A stretch of 64,000 bases of DNA from contig NZ_LR134173.1 in assembly GCF_900635815.1 (NCBI RefSeq), forward strand, positions 409,501 through 473,500, read 5' to 3'. The translations under genes and the position numbers were made by a program. Shown in pieces: positions 9,054 to 18,867 of this stretch (position 1 is the first letter of the stretch; every line of letters begins with the position of its first letter). The notes beneath the pieces are model-generated. The model saw nothing but the letters and a program-made list of their open reading frames with translations, did no database searches and was not told the origin of the DNA. This DNA is from Legionella cherrii (GTDB lineage: Bacteria > Pseudomonadota > Gammaproteobacteria > Legionellales > Legionellaceae).

Positions 9054-10836
9054 GTTCTTTCAATGATTTTTTTCGTAACCGGATAGAATCAGGAGTTACC
9101 TCAACTAATTCATCGTCATCTATAAATTCCAAGGCCTGCTCTAAAGTTAACTTGACTGCAGGAGTTAATATAATGTTTTCGTCAGAACCGGAGGCACGGA
9201 TATTGGTTAATTGTTTTTCTTTCGTAACATTCACCACCAAATCATTATCCCGAGCATGAATTCCAACGATCATCCCTTCGTAACACACGGTTTGCGGTTC
9301 AACAAATAATCTACCCCGCTCCTGCAAATTGAATAACGCAAAGGCACGAGCCATTCCTTGACAATTAGCAATCAACACCCCGTTAGCTCGCTTTCCTATG
9401 CGTCCTTTTATAGCTGGACCATAATGATCGTAAACATGATACATTAACCCTGTACCGGAGGTAGAGGATAAAAATTCATTATGAAAACCGATAAGACCGC
9501 GAGTAGGAATCATATAGTCAAGACGTACACGACCTTTGCCATCGGGAACCATATTTTGTAATTCACCACGACGCTCACCCAATTTTTCCATAATGGAGCC
9601 TTGATGATTTTCTTCCACATCGACAGTCAAATGCTCATAGGGTTCTTGTTGTTCCCCATCGACTTCACGAATAATTACTTCCGGCTTACTGATCGCAAGT
9701 TCATAACCTTCACGACGCATTGTTTCAATCAGAATAGATAAATGCAATTCGCCACGGCCAGAAACGCGAAACTTGTCTGGATCGTCACAATCTTCAACCC
9801 GTAACGCCACATTATGTAACAATTCCGTTTCCAAACGTTCCCGAATTTTGCGTGAAGTAACAAATTTTCCTTCTTGCCCTGCAAAAGGTGAATCATTGAC
9901 TTGGAAGGTCATGCTAATTGTTGGCTCATCAACCGAAAGAACCGGTAATCCTTCCACAATATTAGGATCACAAATCGTATCGGAAATTTTGATGCCCTCA
10001 ATACCGGTAATCGCAATAATATTACCTGCGCTGGCTTCTTCTACTTCAACTCGTTCAAGCCCTTTAAAGCCTAATAATTGCAACAAGCGACCTGAGCGAA
10101 TATTGCCATCTTTATCAATAATCTTCACTGCAGATTTCGCTTTAATTTGTCCGCGAGTGATGCGGCCTATACCAATTGTCCCTACATAAGAGGAATAATC
10201 TAAGGAACTGATTTGCATTTGGAAAGGACCATCCGCATCCACTTTAGGCGCTTCGACTTTATCGATAATGGTCTGCAATAAAGCACTCATATCGGTCGCT
10301 TCATCTTCCAAATTTAATTTAGCATAACCATTTAAGGCCGAAGTATAAACAACAGGAAAATCCAATTGGGCATCTGTGGCACCCAAATTATCGAACAGAT
10401 CAAAAACCTGATCCATAACCCAATGAGGCCGTGCTCCGGGACGATCAATTTTATTAATCACAACAATAGGATTTAATCCCCGTGCAAAAGCTTTCTGGGT
10501 CACGAAACGTGTTTGAGGCATTGGTCCATCTACGGCATCAACCAATAACAATACACTGTCAACCATTGATAAGATACGCTCTACTTCACCACCAAAGTCA
10601 GCATGTCCCGGGGTATCAACAATATTAATTTGATGATTTTTCCAATACACACAAGTATTTTTTGCAAGAATGGTAATGCCCCGCTCCTTTTCTAAAGCAT
10701 TGGAATCCATCACGCGTTCAACTTTAGGTGCTCTCTCATTAAGCGTACCTGTTTGTTGGAGTAATTTATCTACTAGCGTGGTTTTACCATGGTCAACGTG
10801 GGCGATAATGGCGATATTGCGAATCTGATCAATCAT
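9010..10836 (-). CDS. typA: Translational GTPase TypA/BipA
   Basis: TypA is a ribosome-associated GTPase linked to stress adaptation and 50S assembly. The protein has 608 residues. G-domain motifs are AHVDHGKTT (P-loop, residues 13-21), [17 protein letters not shown] and [10 protein letters not shown]. Elongation-factor-like domains and the TypA C-terminal domain follow, with [10 protein letters not shown] and PTRGLIG present. It is the first gene of the typA-nadK-recN run, and its 3' end overlaps nadK. Confidence 0.97.
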   Translation of the reverse strand: MIDQIRNIAIIAHVDHGKTTLVDKLLQQTGTLNERAPKVERVMDSNALEKERGITILAKNTCVYWKNHQINIVDTPGHADFGGEVERILSMVDSVLLLVDAVDGPMPQTRFVTQKAFARGLNPIVVINKIDRPGARPHWVMDQVFDLFDNLGATDAQLDFPVVYTSALNGYAKLNLEDEATDMSALLQTIIDKVEAPKVDADGPFQMQISSLDYSSYVGTIGIGRITRGQIKAKSAVKIIDKDGNIRSGRLLQLLGFKGLERVEVEEASAGNIIAITGIEGIKISDTICDPNIVEGLPVLSVDEPTISMTFQVNDSPFAGQEGKFVTSRKIRERLETELLHNVALRVEDCDDPDKFRVSGRGELHLSILIETMRREGYELAISKPEVIIREVDGEQQEPYEHLTVDVEENHQGSIMEKLGERRGELQNMVPDGKGRVRLDYMIPTRGLIGFHNEFLSSTSGTGLMYHVYDHYGPAIKGRIGKRANGVLIANCQGMARAFALFNLQERGRLFVEPQTVCYEGMIVGIHARDNDLVVNVTKEKQLTNIRASGSDENIILTPAVKLTLEQALEFIDDDELVEVTPDSIRLRKKSLKEHERKKASRTANIEE

Positions 10837-11206
10837 AAATAACCTTCGAAGGAAAAAGCTGAGTGTTTGTTCATAGATTTGACATTATACATCAATAAAC
10901 AGCTAAAACCTATCTGCTTATTGTATTTTAGCAGTAAACTGCACTTATATCCTGGCGTCCATTGATCTTTGCCTGGACCCTGCAGCTTGTCCGTGGGGTG
11001 TGGTTTTTATCGCAACTCGCTTGCGCCATGAGATAATCCCGAGGACAAAACTAGAGTAAGAACTGATTTTTGAGATGTACCGAAGATTCAGCGGCTTACC
11101 CGTAACCAGGCTATAACCTATAACGCTACAAATTACTGCTCTTTAATCTACCAATTATTTTTTAGCTGCTAAAATAATAATGAGGGGTTAAAAATAGGGA
11201 GTAATT
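10837..11206. other. Intergenic region between divergent typA and a conserved hypothetical gene
   Basis: This 370-base region should hold divergent promoters. An AAAATAGGGAGTAATT stretch just before 11207 supplies the GGGAG ribosome-binding site of the plus-strand gene. I see no ORF or RNA gene in it. Confidence 0.4.
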
Positions 11207-11704
11207 ATGAAAAAACTAATTTTACATCCCACTGACATTAGCCAATGGCATGCATTGGTGAATGAGGCGCAAGCCGCAACTCAATTGATACTCACTGAGA
11301 ATACTGAAAGTTATTTGGTATTTTTATTAATGCGTTTCTCTCAAGGGCCTAAATTGATTGAATCGGTAGTTGCCCTTGATTTTCTTGAGTCCATGCATCG
11401 ACCAAGAAACTTACAAATGGAATTGTTACGGGATGTAGGTGATAAAAGCTTACTTTTTTGTGGGCTATTTCCTGGAATTGCCAAGAGACGCCATGTCAGC
11501 CTTGATTATTTCTCTGGAATGGGGCAAGCAGCCTACCTCACTATTAGTGAGCTAGAAGGCAAGCATACAGCAGATTTGTTTATTCAACTGAGTGAACAGT
11601 TCCTTACATTACAACACGTATTACAGGCCATGCGTGGAGAATGTGTAGACCTTATTCAATCAGATCAGGGAGTCTTATCTTCTATAAAATTTACTTTACA
11701 ATAG
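11207..11704 (+). CDS. Conserved hypothetical protein, 165 aa
   Basis: The ATG is well supported: GGGAG lies 7 bases upstream. The sequence is mixed alpha/beta in character, with no signal peptide, membrane segment or Cys pair. Residues about 57-110 (ESVVALDFLESMHRP ... LLRDVGDKSLLFCGLFPG) look conserved and compact. I do not recognise a characterised family. It is monocistronic, facing away from typA and towards a small minus-strand gene. Confidence 0.75.
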   Translation: MKKLILHPTDISQWHALVNEAQAATQLILTENTESYLVFLLMRFSQGPKLIESVVALDFLESMHRPRNLQMELLRDVGDKSLLFCGLFPGIAKRRHVSLDYFSGMGQAAYLTISELEGKHTADLFIQLSEQFLTLQHVLQAMRGECVDLIQSDQGVLSSIKFTLQ

Positions 11705-11745
11705 TTTTTTTTGTAGCCTGGGACGGCGTAGCTCAACCTGAATAC

Positions 11746-11777
11746 AATCATGTCTGCCAAGAGTGGGAGACATGATT
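11746..11777. terminator. 10-bp stem between convergent genes, candidate bidirectional terminator
   Basis: AATCATGTCT (11746-11755) and AGACATGATT (11768-11777) form a perfect 10-bp stem with a 12-base loop. It lies between the plus-strand gene ending at 11704 and the minus-strand gene ending at 11802. The flanks are AT-rich, but no long U-run follows. Confidence 0.5.
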
Positions 11778-11801
11778 AATAAAATAAGAAATCAATATAA
11801 G

Positions 11802-12017
11802 TTAGTTATGTGCGTATCTATTGGCTATATCTTCTTGAATTTCTTTTGCAGAAAGATTTGCACGAATCAACACACCAATCAATATTAGCTGTTGCCTCTC
11901 AGCACTTAGAGAGGGGTCACGAGATAAAACGGCACACATCTCACGCACAAACTGAATTCTTATTTCTTTATCCTCAGTAGTTTGTGGTGCTTTTTGAGTA
12001 AATAACTTCAGCTGCAT
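11802..12017 (-). CDS. Small hypothetical protein, 71 aa
   Basis: The start is chosen at ATG 12017 because GGGGA lies 6 bases upstream; the open frame extends to 12074. The protein (MQLKLFTQKAPQTTEDKE...) is hydrophilic and helical, with an ERQQLILIGVLIRANLSAKEIQEDI stretch near the C-terminus. No known domain is visible. Its neighbours give no functional clue. Confidence 0.55.
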   Translation of the reverse strand: MQLKLFTQKAPQTTEDKEIRIQFVREMCAVLSRDPSLSAERQQLILIGVLIRANLSAKEIQEDIANRYAHN

Positions 12018-12355
12018 TGACATTCCCCAGCAAAAATATCGAGTCATCTTTAAAAGGCTGCTTATCATAATCAAACCTTTTCGATTCTACAATTCAAATA
12101 CCTATATAAAAGTTGGATATAATGAAAACCCCAATGTGAAAAATGAACTCATCGATAAAAACTCCCTCCCTTTGCATGGCATCACCATAAACATAGCACC
12201 CCTCCTGGCTGGCATCATGGCAAGAAGGTGGGCTGGCATGGAAAATCAATGCCTCCAGGCCATGTTAAAAGAAGCTATATAGAAAAAAGATAATCTTTTC
12301 AATGCTTTTTTCCAAGGTGTAGCTTAAAATCCTATTTGTAAACTGAGCATTGATT
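12018..12355. other. Intergenic region, nothing recognised
   Basis: This AT-rich stretch has a short G+C-richer patch (about 12190-12270) with two similar CTGGCAT words and TGGCAAGAAGG. It may be a decayed repeat. No ORF that I would annotate is present. Confidence 0.35.
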
Positions 12356-13435
12356 CTAGTGTTTATGCCGATGATGGATGTCTGGAAAATGAGGATGAGT
12401 ATGATATAACGGCTTATGTTGATGCCAGTGGGTATGAGGTTCACCAGGTGGATCTGTAGGTTGATGCTCATGTTGATGATGCTCATCATGGGTATGTCGA
12501 TGCTCATGTTCTATTGCTTCATGTTGATGAGCATGTGAATGATGCTCTGAAAGGTGTAACCAAATACCAATCCCCATGAAAAGGGAGGCAAGAAGCAGTT
12601 GCACGCTCACGGGCTCATTTAAAAAAATAATTGCAAATCCGGCACCGACAAACGGCGCCAGTGCAAAATAAGCCCCTGTCCTGGCGGTACCAATATGGCG
12701 TAATCCCAAAATGAACAATAATAAACTGACCCCATAGCCTAAGAACCCAACTATGCCTGCAGAAATTATAAACACAGAGGAGGGAAGGATAGCTCCGAAA
12801 ACCATAGCAATTGTGATATTGGTTAATCCAGCAACGAGACTTTTGATCATTGCAATTTGCAAAGGATTAGCAGCAGAGATTTTTCTTGTTAGGTTATTGT
12901 CTATTGCCCAACACAAACATGCTCCGGCAATGAGTGAAGGACCAGAAAGGCTTTGATAAGTTAAACTCCCTTTCCATGACAGCATAAAGCTGCCAATCAC
13001 AATAGACATCATACCTAGGGCTATATTGCGATCGACATGTTCTTTAAATGCAAACCATGCAATTACTGCTGTAAACACTGATTCAAGATTTAACAATAAT
13101 GAGGCAGATGCTGCAGGAAGCCTCATTAATCCTACCATCAATAAAACAGGACCAATAATACCTCCAAGTAATACTGCGCTGCTAAGCCAGGGTAAATCAC
13201 TGGATCGCAGAGAGGCCTCTTTCGTTGCTGATTTCGTCAGGTAACGTTGGAAGAAAAATATAATAAATAAACCCACTGCAGACCCAAGATAAAGTAATCC
13301 CGCTAACAATAATGGATGAATTTTATCTAATAAAAATTTAGCAGCGGGGGTCGCCGCACCGAACAGGACCGCAGAAAGAATGGCATACCAGTATCCTGGA
13401 TTGCTGTACGTTTTATTGCTCATAATCTTTATCAT
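12356..13435 (-). CDS. EamA/DMT-family transporter with histidine-rich C-terminal tail
   Basis: The protein has 359 residues. The first ~290 form an EamA-type permease of about ten hydrophobic segments in two repeats, starting YWYAILSAVLFGAATPAAKF. The last 66 residues contain 25 histidines, mostly as HxH and HH pairs (HTHDEHHQHEH, HTHWHQH). Such tails bind Zn, Ni, Co or Cu and are common in metal transporters and metallochaperones but unusual in DMT exporters. I infer export or buffering of a divalent metal. The ATG at 13423 (MSNKTYSNPG) is an equally good start. The tail has only short Pro/Asp-rich interruptions. Confidence 0.85.
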   Translation of the reverse strand: MIKIMSNKTYSNPGYWYAILSAVLFGAATPAAKFLLDKIHPLLLAGLLYLGSAVGLFIIFFFQRYLTKSATKEASLRSSDLPWLSSAVLLGGIIGPVLLMVGLMRLPAASASLLLNLESVFTAVIAWFAFKEHVDRNIALGMMSIVIGSFMLSWKGSLTYQSLSGPSLIAGACLCWAIDNNLTRKISAANPLQIAMIKSLVAGLTNITIAMVFGAILPSSVFIISAGIVGFLGYGVSLLLFILGLRHIGTARTGAYFALAPFVGAGFAIIFLNEPVSVQLLLASLFMGIGIWLHLSEHHSHAHQHEAIEHEHRHTHDEHHQHEHQPTDPPGEPHTHWHQHKPLYHTHPHFPDIHHRHKH

Positions 13436-13738
13436 AGCTTAGGGTACTTATTTAATGCCAAAATAAAACGAATGTAATTTACATGAACAGAAATGAAGAG
13501 AGTAAACCACAAAAAAACGGCAAACAAGCGTCTAATTGTCACAAACAATCCTTTGTAATAAAAAAGTCATCCATTCGCATTAATCATGAGAAATTGCAAC
13601 AATTTGGCACAGCAAATAAGTACCATTTAAATCAATTTAGGAGCGTACTAAGTAACAACTCATTGCCCAGTTTTACCAATACAGCCTTTTTAATTTCAAA
13701 CTAAGGCAATGACATGAATACTCATCCAAAATCCATCA
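13436..13738. other. Intergenic region with a doubtful 73-codon plus-strand frame
   Basis: A plus-strand frame at 13483-13704 is open, but it has no ribosome-binding site and a Lys/Asn/Ser-biased composition expected of AT-rich noncoding DNA. I do not call it a gene. Promoter elements for the EamA gene should lie near 13440-13500. Confidence 0.4.
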
Positions 13739-14893
13739 TCATAGCAAGTCTAATTGCTTGCTGGCCCCTAATACTGATTTCCCAAAATGCTTCTCTAACA
13801 ACACAATCAATTTAGGGTCTAAAGGTACTAAGGATATTGTCTTCAATAGATCATTGCGGTCTATTTCTGATAAGCGAGTGTTCCCCGTAATTGACCAATC
13901 GATCATCCACGTAATCGCAAAGATTGTATGACGAATTGATAGAATGGCTGCATCAATGTAAAGAATATCATCTGTATGCAAATTTAATGACGCTAAATCG
14001 ATTTGGGGAAAGAAGTACTCACGAGTTTTACCATTCATTTCGAAGTTTAGAGAAATATCATGAAACAATCTAATATTTCTAAGAGGGTTATAATCATCTG
14101 AGAGAACACTCACAAAAATAAGCCAACACTTTTGTCCATATTCATTATCTAACACCTCCATTTCCTGTTCAGTATGTTTACCGTTTGCTGCAAGTTGCGC
14201 AAGCGCAAGAAGTTGTTGTAATTCCCTTTTAATATTCTGCTGAAGTGCTATCAGTGTCTTCAAAATAGCGCGACTATCTTCCGCGTGCATTATCCTTAAA
14301 CGACTCATTTCGTTCGAGCTCAACTGCTGCAAAGCCTCTGGATTAGTAAATTTATTTAATTGATCATGTGATGTACTAGAAGGCAATGAATTATCTATTT
14401 TCTGGATTAGTACGGCTAACTGAGCAATCGTTTTGTTCGCCTCATCTACAGAGCTGATACTGTGTCGCAGCAAATCAGAAAAATCGATTGCAGGTACATA
14501 AAACATTAAATGGTTTCCAAAGCCATCCTCTTTAATTTCAATGGCTATTTCATGACGAAAAAGTGCGGACATCGATATCTTGGATTTAAGTAGCACATCC
14601 GATATCTCCTGTTTTTTCGCTTGGAATTTCAAATTAAGATAATCGAAATCTGTTGTAGGAGAATTGGCTTCTGTTATTGATTTCGCAGCCAAGTTTAATA
14701 GTTTATAAAGTGGCTTATCCATATGAGTAATTGTTTTATATGCAGCGAAAACAATCGATTTTGCAACCCCATGATTATTAAAGGTAATCACTGCTGCGGG
14801 CTCAACTTCGTTATTTTTTCCAGCAAAACTTAATGAAAAAAAAGCGAATAAAAAACTTGCTCCTATCAATTTAAATGTTCTAGTTAACCACAC
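13739..14893 (-). CDS. Exported hypothetical protein, 384 aa
   Basis: The GTG start at 14893 is supported by GGGAGG 8 bases upstream. Residues 1-24 are a clear signal peptide (KLIGASFLFAFFSLSFAG). The mature part is rich in Leu, Asn, Ser and Ile and appears largely helical (QNIKRELQQLLALAQLAANG and similar). No catalytic motif or repeat is seen. It may be periplasmic or secreted. I do not recognise the family. Confidence 0.7.
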   Translation of the reverse strand: MWLTRTFKLIGASFLFAFFSLSFAGKNNEVEPAAVITFNNHGVAKSIVFAAYKTITHMDKPLYKLLNLAAKSITEANSPTTDFDYLNLKFQAKKQEISDVLLKSKISMSALFRHEIAIEIKEDGFGNHLMFYVPAIDFSDLLRHSISSVDEANKTIAQLAVLIQKIDNSLPSSTSHDQLNKFTNPEALQQLSSNEMSRLRIMHAEDSRAILKTLIALQQNIKRELQQLLALAQLAANGKHTEQEMEVLDNEYGQKCWLIFVSVLSDDYNPLRNIRLFHDISLNFEMNGKTREYFFPQIDLASLNLHTDDILYIDAAILSIRHTIFAITWMIDWSITGNTRLSEIDRNDLLKTISLVPLDPKLIVLLEKHFGKSVLGASKQLDLL

Positions 14894-14961
14894 TTTTGCA
14901 TCCTCCCTGATGAAAAATCTCTGCCTCCATGCTCACGCCAGCAAATTTCGTTCAATTTGCC

Positions 14962-15306
14962 TCAAGAGTTCATGAGTTTTTTATATTGTTCTTCGTTAAA
15001 ACCCACCGCGATTGTTTTCCCATTTTGCAACAAAATAGGTCTCTTGATGAGTGATGGATTCGCAATAATAAAATCAATTTTTTCAGCATCGCTCAATGCT
15101 TCAAAATCGTCTTTATATTTCCGGTAGGTCGTGCCTTTTTTATTGATGGGAAGCTCCCCTAAATACTCACTCCAGGCCTGAATTTGGGCTTGGGTTGGCG
15201 GCTTTTTTTTGAAATCAATAAACTCGTAATCAATTTTATTACGTTCTAAAAACGTACGCGCTTTTTTCACCGTATCACAATTGGGAATTGCAAACATCAA
15301 GATCAT
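14962..15306 (-). CDS. yffB: ArsC/Spx-family reductase, YffB-like
   Basis: This is a 114-residue thioredoxin-fold protein of the arsenate reductase (ArsC)/Spx superfamily. It opens with IPNCDTVKKARTFLE, giving a single N-terminal Cys in the NCDT motif typical of YffB. It also contains GTTYRKYKDD and IKRPIL, matching the E. coli YffB pattern (GTTWRK ... IKRPLL). YffB-like proteins bind glutathione; true arsenate reduction is not established for them. An in-frame ATG at 15297 is an alternative start. It is 68 bases downstream of the exported-protein gene start and transcribed in the same direction. Confidence 0.85.
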   Translation of the reverse strand: MILMFAIPNCDTVKKARTFLERNKIDYEFIDFKKKPPTQAQIQAWSEYLGELPINKKGTTYRKYKDDFEALSDAEKIDFIIANPSLIKRPILLQNGKTIAVGFNEEQYKKLMNS

Positions 15307-15546
15307 TTTTGTCCAAAAATCATAGTTATTTCAAATCCTATCTTATAGTGTTGCATTGAAATCTTCTAGTGGATACTGTGCACTAACGAGACTTCCTTAG
15401 AACTCGCTGGATAAGCTTTAAACATAAAAGTTAATTCACTGAGCCATAAAAGTGCTTGTTGACCGCAATGGAGCCAGGCCTTAGGTTTTTTTATGGGGGC
15501 TGGATTAAAATGAATGAAATTCACCTGGCATCAGATTCTTTTTATT

Positions 15547-18162
15547 TTAAGTCGGCAATTGAATGGTTCTTTGACCCAGCTGCGTATCTTTAACTTCCTC
15601 ATCGTGCTCTCTTATATCTTCGAGTGCATCCTTGAACGCGTGAGTTTTTTTCGATAAATCGGATTCAGATTTTTTTGCTGGTATGCCAGTACCCGCACTA
15701 GCCGCTTCGAGTGCATCCTTGAACGCGTGGGTTTTTTTCGATAAATCGGATTCAGATCTTTTTGCTGCTATGCCAGTACCTATACTAGCCCCGGTGAACG
15801 CTGCTGCTACAGCAAGACCAACAATTAAACCAATGCCAGTGGGCGCAAGGACCGCCGCGACTATTAAAGCGACTCCAGCCAGAGCCGCGCAGGCTGCTGA
15901 AACACCGCTTAATCGCTCAGCTTTCTTCCCAACGACTTCGTCAGCAAGCTCTCCAAGTCTGCAAATGGACTGGAAATTCTCGCGATTTTGCAAATCTGAA
16001 GCTATGTTCGCATGATGGATTATTTCATCTATATTTTGGTAATCTTCCAGGGTTAAATCAGGGTTTTCCAATGTCTCAGAAATTGTGGCATGAAGTGCTT
16101 GTCTTGCATTACTTAGCCCTTCAATTTTTATTTCTTGGTTCAGTTGACTAAGGCCCCCATTAATCCTGATTTTATAAAGTTCCATTAAAGAAGCTTCTAA
16201 TTCAGTGCGTTTTTTTTCAGATAAATCACCTTGTAGTATAGAACGTTTTTTATTTATTAAGTCGCTAATTATCTGCTCTTTATTCTCAGTATCTTTAAGT
16301 AGCTGCACTATTATTTGACCGCTCATATGGCTGTCATTAAGCAATTTAACGATCCCTTGTCTCTGCATCTTGGCAAATTTTTGAGTAATAAACGGTTCCA
16401 TTCCATTAAAAGACGTTTCTATTTTTTGACGTTCTTCATCCGTTAATTCGCCTTGCAGCTTAGAAAATTTGTTATCTATTACCTGGTTAATTATCTGCTC
16501 TTTATTCTCATCATCTTTAAGTAGCTTCACTATCGCTTGGCCGCTCATTGCGCTGTCACTAAGTGCTGTAGCGAGCGCATCTGCACTCATCTTGGTAAAC
16601 TCTAGGGGAAGATGCTCTTCGATTCCTTTAAGAGAGGATTCGATTTCATAACGTTCTTGAATAGATAATTCAACATCGTTCAATTTAGAAAGTTTTTTAG
16701 CTATTACCAGTTCAATTATCTTATTTTGACGCTGCTCGTCCTTAAGTATTTGCTTTATGGAGTGACCATTTATTTTGCTGTCAACCAGTGTATCAGCAAT
16801 CTCCTGATTGGTCATCTTGATAAATTTTTGATCAACAAACTCTTGCACTCCGTCCCCAGGAGCGGCTTTGGGATTAGCATATCCTTCCGAGATAAACCGT
16901 GCTAGGGTGAAATGTTTTGCTACAGACAGCTTCCGACTAGCATCTAAAAGAGGATCTGTTGACGCCTGACGCATTACTTGAAAAACAGGCTTCCAATCCG
17001 TTATTGCTGTTGGAATACTACCTTCTCCGCGTATTGGAGAAAAGGGTATTGGTTTACCATAAGGATAATGCTCTATTCCTCTATTCGATGGTCTTCCTGA
17101 TGGAATAGGTAAAAAATGTAGCTTTTCTAAAGACCTGTGAATCTCTGGATTTTTGAAGGTTTGTAGAAATTGACGCCCTCCATCCTCAGCAGGGAACTTT
17201 TTACTGAATTCCGTGGCGTTTAAATCCAGCTCTTTCTCATCAAAATCAGCAAAGTCCCAATTTCCTTCTTTATTATGTCGATAAATTACAAACTTATCGC
17301 CTCCTTCTCCATTAATTTTGATTAAGATGGGACAATTATTCTTTTGGGCAAGCTCCATTGCCTCTTTTGTTGCCGGGCTTGGATTGTCAGTATCCAAACT
17401 CGCCGTGGTATGCATTATAAATTGATTAAGCTCTGAATTAGCCTGTTCTGGGGTGGGTATAGGGCCTGAATACGCTTTTATGTTTAAAGTTACGTTCTTA
17501 GGAATGAGTTCCGGATTATCGTTTAAAAATTTATTAAGGCCCTCCACAATATCTTTTCGGTCATCGTAAAAATTAAATTCAATGTCATCATCAGGATTTT
17601 GCATCGCCGCGAGTTTCATTTGAGCAAATAATAAGGAAACTTTGCTCTCATCATCCAGTTGCTGAGGAAAACCATCGACCCTAAATTGGTTTGACGTTAC
17701 GGTAGGTTTATAACTGCCGTTATCGTTTAAATAGTCTTTGTTATTAAATTCGCTATACGTTTTCCCTATCTCCACAGACTCAAACTCTAAATCAAGAAGA
17801 AGAAAAGGATTAAATGTAGTGTTTTCACCCAATTCCTTGGCGATCGCTTCCATTCTGGGAAAAACGGAACCAGTAGGATACAGCATTGTAAAGCTACTAT
17901 TTCCGTTACCAAAATCTATCTCGGGATTTTGACGATTAGAACCTACCAAAAGAACTGTTTCTTCTCCTGTTTTGAAAGATTCTATAATTTCACGATTTGC
18001 CTCTAGATAGGCTCTATCTACTTCGTCTTTAGATTTATAGTTCTTGTTTGCCTGCTCATCAATTTCCTTTTCTGACCATTTTGTACCAAGTCGGTAGGCG
18101 GAAGCTTCATTGCTAAAACATCCATCAAAATCAAAAGAATGATAAACAACCTTTTTACCCAT
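15547..18162 (-). CDS. Large effector-like protein: HAD-like N-terminus, helical repeats, membrane hairpin
   Basis: The protein has about 871 residues; AGGAG lies 6 bases before ATG 18162 (an ATG at 18165 adds one Met). The N-terminus carries HSFDFDGCF (Asp12, Asp14 in 18165 numbering), VLLVGSN (about 71-77) and FNFYDDRKD (Asp201/202). These resemble HAD phosphatase motifs I, II and IV. Residues about 442-664 hold three ~75-residue helical repeats, each with a GQ/GH-I-V-LLKD-NKEQII core. A glycine/alanine-rich hydrophobic hairpin (about 753-799) follows. An exactly duplicated 29-residue unit then precedes a charged C-terminus. The architecture suits a Dot/Icm effector that inserts into host membrane. 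Its substrate and translocation are inference. Confidence 0.75.
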   Translation of the reverse strand: MGKKVVYHSFDFDGCFSNEASAYRLGTKWSEKEIDEQANKNYKSKDEVDRAYLEANREIIESFKTGEETVLLVGSNRQNPEIDFGNGNSSFTMLYPTGSVFPRMEAIAKELGENTTFNPFLLLDLEFESVEIGKTYSEFNNKDYLNDNGSYKPTVTSNQFRVDGFPQQLDDESKVSLLFAQMKLAAMQNPDDDIEFNFYDDRKDIVEGLNKFLNDNPELIPKNVTLNIKAYSGPIPTPEQANSELNQFIMHTTASLDTDNPSPATKEAMELAQKNNCPILIKINGEGGDKFVIYRHNKEGNWDFADFDEKELDLNATEFSKKFPAEDGGRQFLQTFKNPEIHRSLEKLHFLPIPSGRPSNRGIEHYPYGKPIPFSPIRGEGSIPTAITDWKPVFQVMRQASTDPLLDASRKLSVAKHFTLARFISEGYANPKAAPGDGVQEFVDQKFIKMTNQEIADTLVDSKINGHSIKQILKDEQRQNKIIELVIAKKLSKLNDVELSIQERYEIESSLKGIEEHLPLEFTKMSADALATALSDSAMSGQAIVKLLKDDENKEQIINQVIDNKFSKLQGELTDEERQKIETSFNGMEPFITQKFAKMQRQGIVKLLNDSHMSGQIIVQLLKDTENKEQIISDLINKKRSILQGDLSEKKRTELEASLMELYKIRINGGLSQLNQEIKIEGLSNARQALHATISETLENPDLTLEDYQNIDEIIHHANIASDLQNRENFQSICRLGELADEVVGKKAERLSGVSAACAALAGVALIVAAVLAPTGIGLIVGLAVAAAFTGASIGTGIAAKRSESDLSKKTHAFKDALEAASAGTGIPAKKSESDLSKKTHAFKDALEDIREHDEEVKDTQLGQRTIQLPT
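15618..15791. repeat. Two tandem 87-bp units inside the effector gene
   Basis: The unit at 15618-15704 is repeated at 15705-15791 with only a few differences. 87 bp is 29 codons, so the frame is kept. It encodes the repeated segment around SESDLSKKTHAFKDALE. The near-identity indicates a recent duplication or slippage. Confidence 0.85.
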
Positions 18163-18867
18163 CATGAACTCCTAAACTCAAAGGAAATCGATAGATTTCA
18201 TGTGAAATCATATATTTTTGATTATAGCACTTAAGTAAGCCTTAAACCTTAAAGAATAGAAAATACATAAGGAAATGAGCGCGAGTTAGAATTATGGATA
18301 ACATCAAGCATTCTGGGAAATAACGAGAATTCTAGACAAGAGTTACTTGATTTGATACAACAATAACAATGAATCCAAATGAAAGAATTCAAATGAGGAA
18401 AATAAATATCCCGTTGTTCTACATTATTTTTTTCAATTACAACCCATTTATGGAAAAATAATAATTGTTTTGCCATGACTCCCTTGATGAAATGGTTCAC
18501 GATCTCGTTTTAAAGAATGTGCTACAAAAACGATTGCATTTAAGCATCCATTCCAATAGTGAAGCTCATGTTATCACAATCAATAAAGCACTTAAAATCA
18601 AGGATCATAGGCGCTTTATCGTCGTGCTATAGCCCATTTTTTGTTTGCATCAAAGCATAATTGCAGAATTAAAAAACCTATTGCCAGAGCAAATTATTTT
18701 AATTAAAGGGTTAGCTCTAATATATTGAAAATGAGGTATTATCCTGCTCTAATACTTATAATTGCAGCATCCCAGAACTACAACTGAACACTCAAAATCA
18801 TTTCATTTAATGGACCAATTTATTGCTAAACCAATTAACATTACTATTTCATAAAAGGACAAAAATT
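18163..18867. other. Long intergenic region, possible decayed sequence
   Basis: This 700-base stretch between divergent genes is AT-rich. A minus-strand frame at 18249-18500 is open but looks random in composition. Plus-strand fragments around 18280-18350 read as protein-like for ~25 codons before stops, so a decayed gene or element is possible, but I cannot identify it. The outer-membrane gene promoter should lie near 18720-18850. Confidence 0.35.

Noticed and set aside
9773..10189. Plus-strand 138-codon frame
   Set aside because: It is antisense within typA, which is unambiguous.
12265..12507. Frame overlapping the histidine-rich tail in another phase
   Set aside because: It is a shadow of the His-codon-rich EamA tail, whose repeats keep other frames open by chance.
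13483..13704. Plus-strand 73-codon frame
   Set aside because: No ribosome-binding site, composition typical of AT-rich noncoding DNA and no recognisable motif.
18249..18500. Minus-strand 83-codon frame
   Set aside because: Composition looks random and there is no good start context; kept only as part of the intergenic description.
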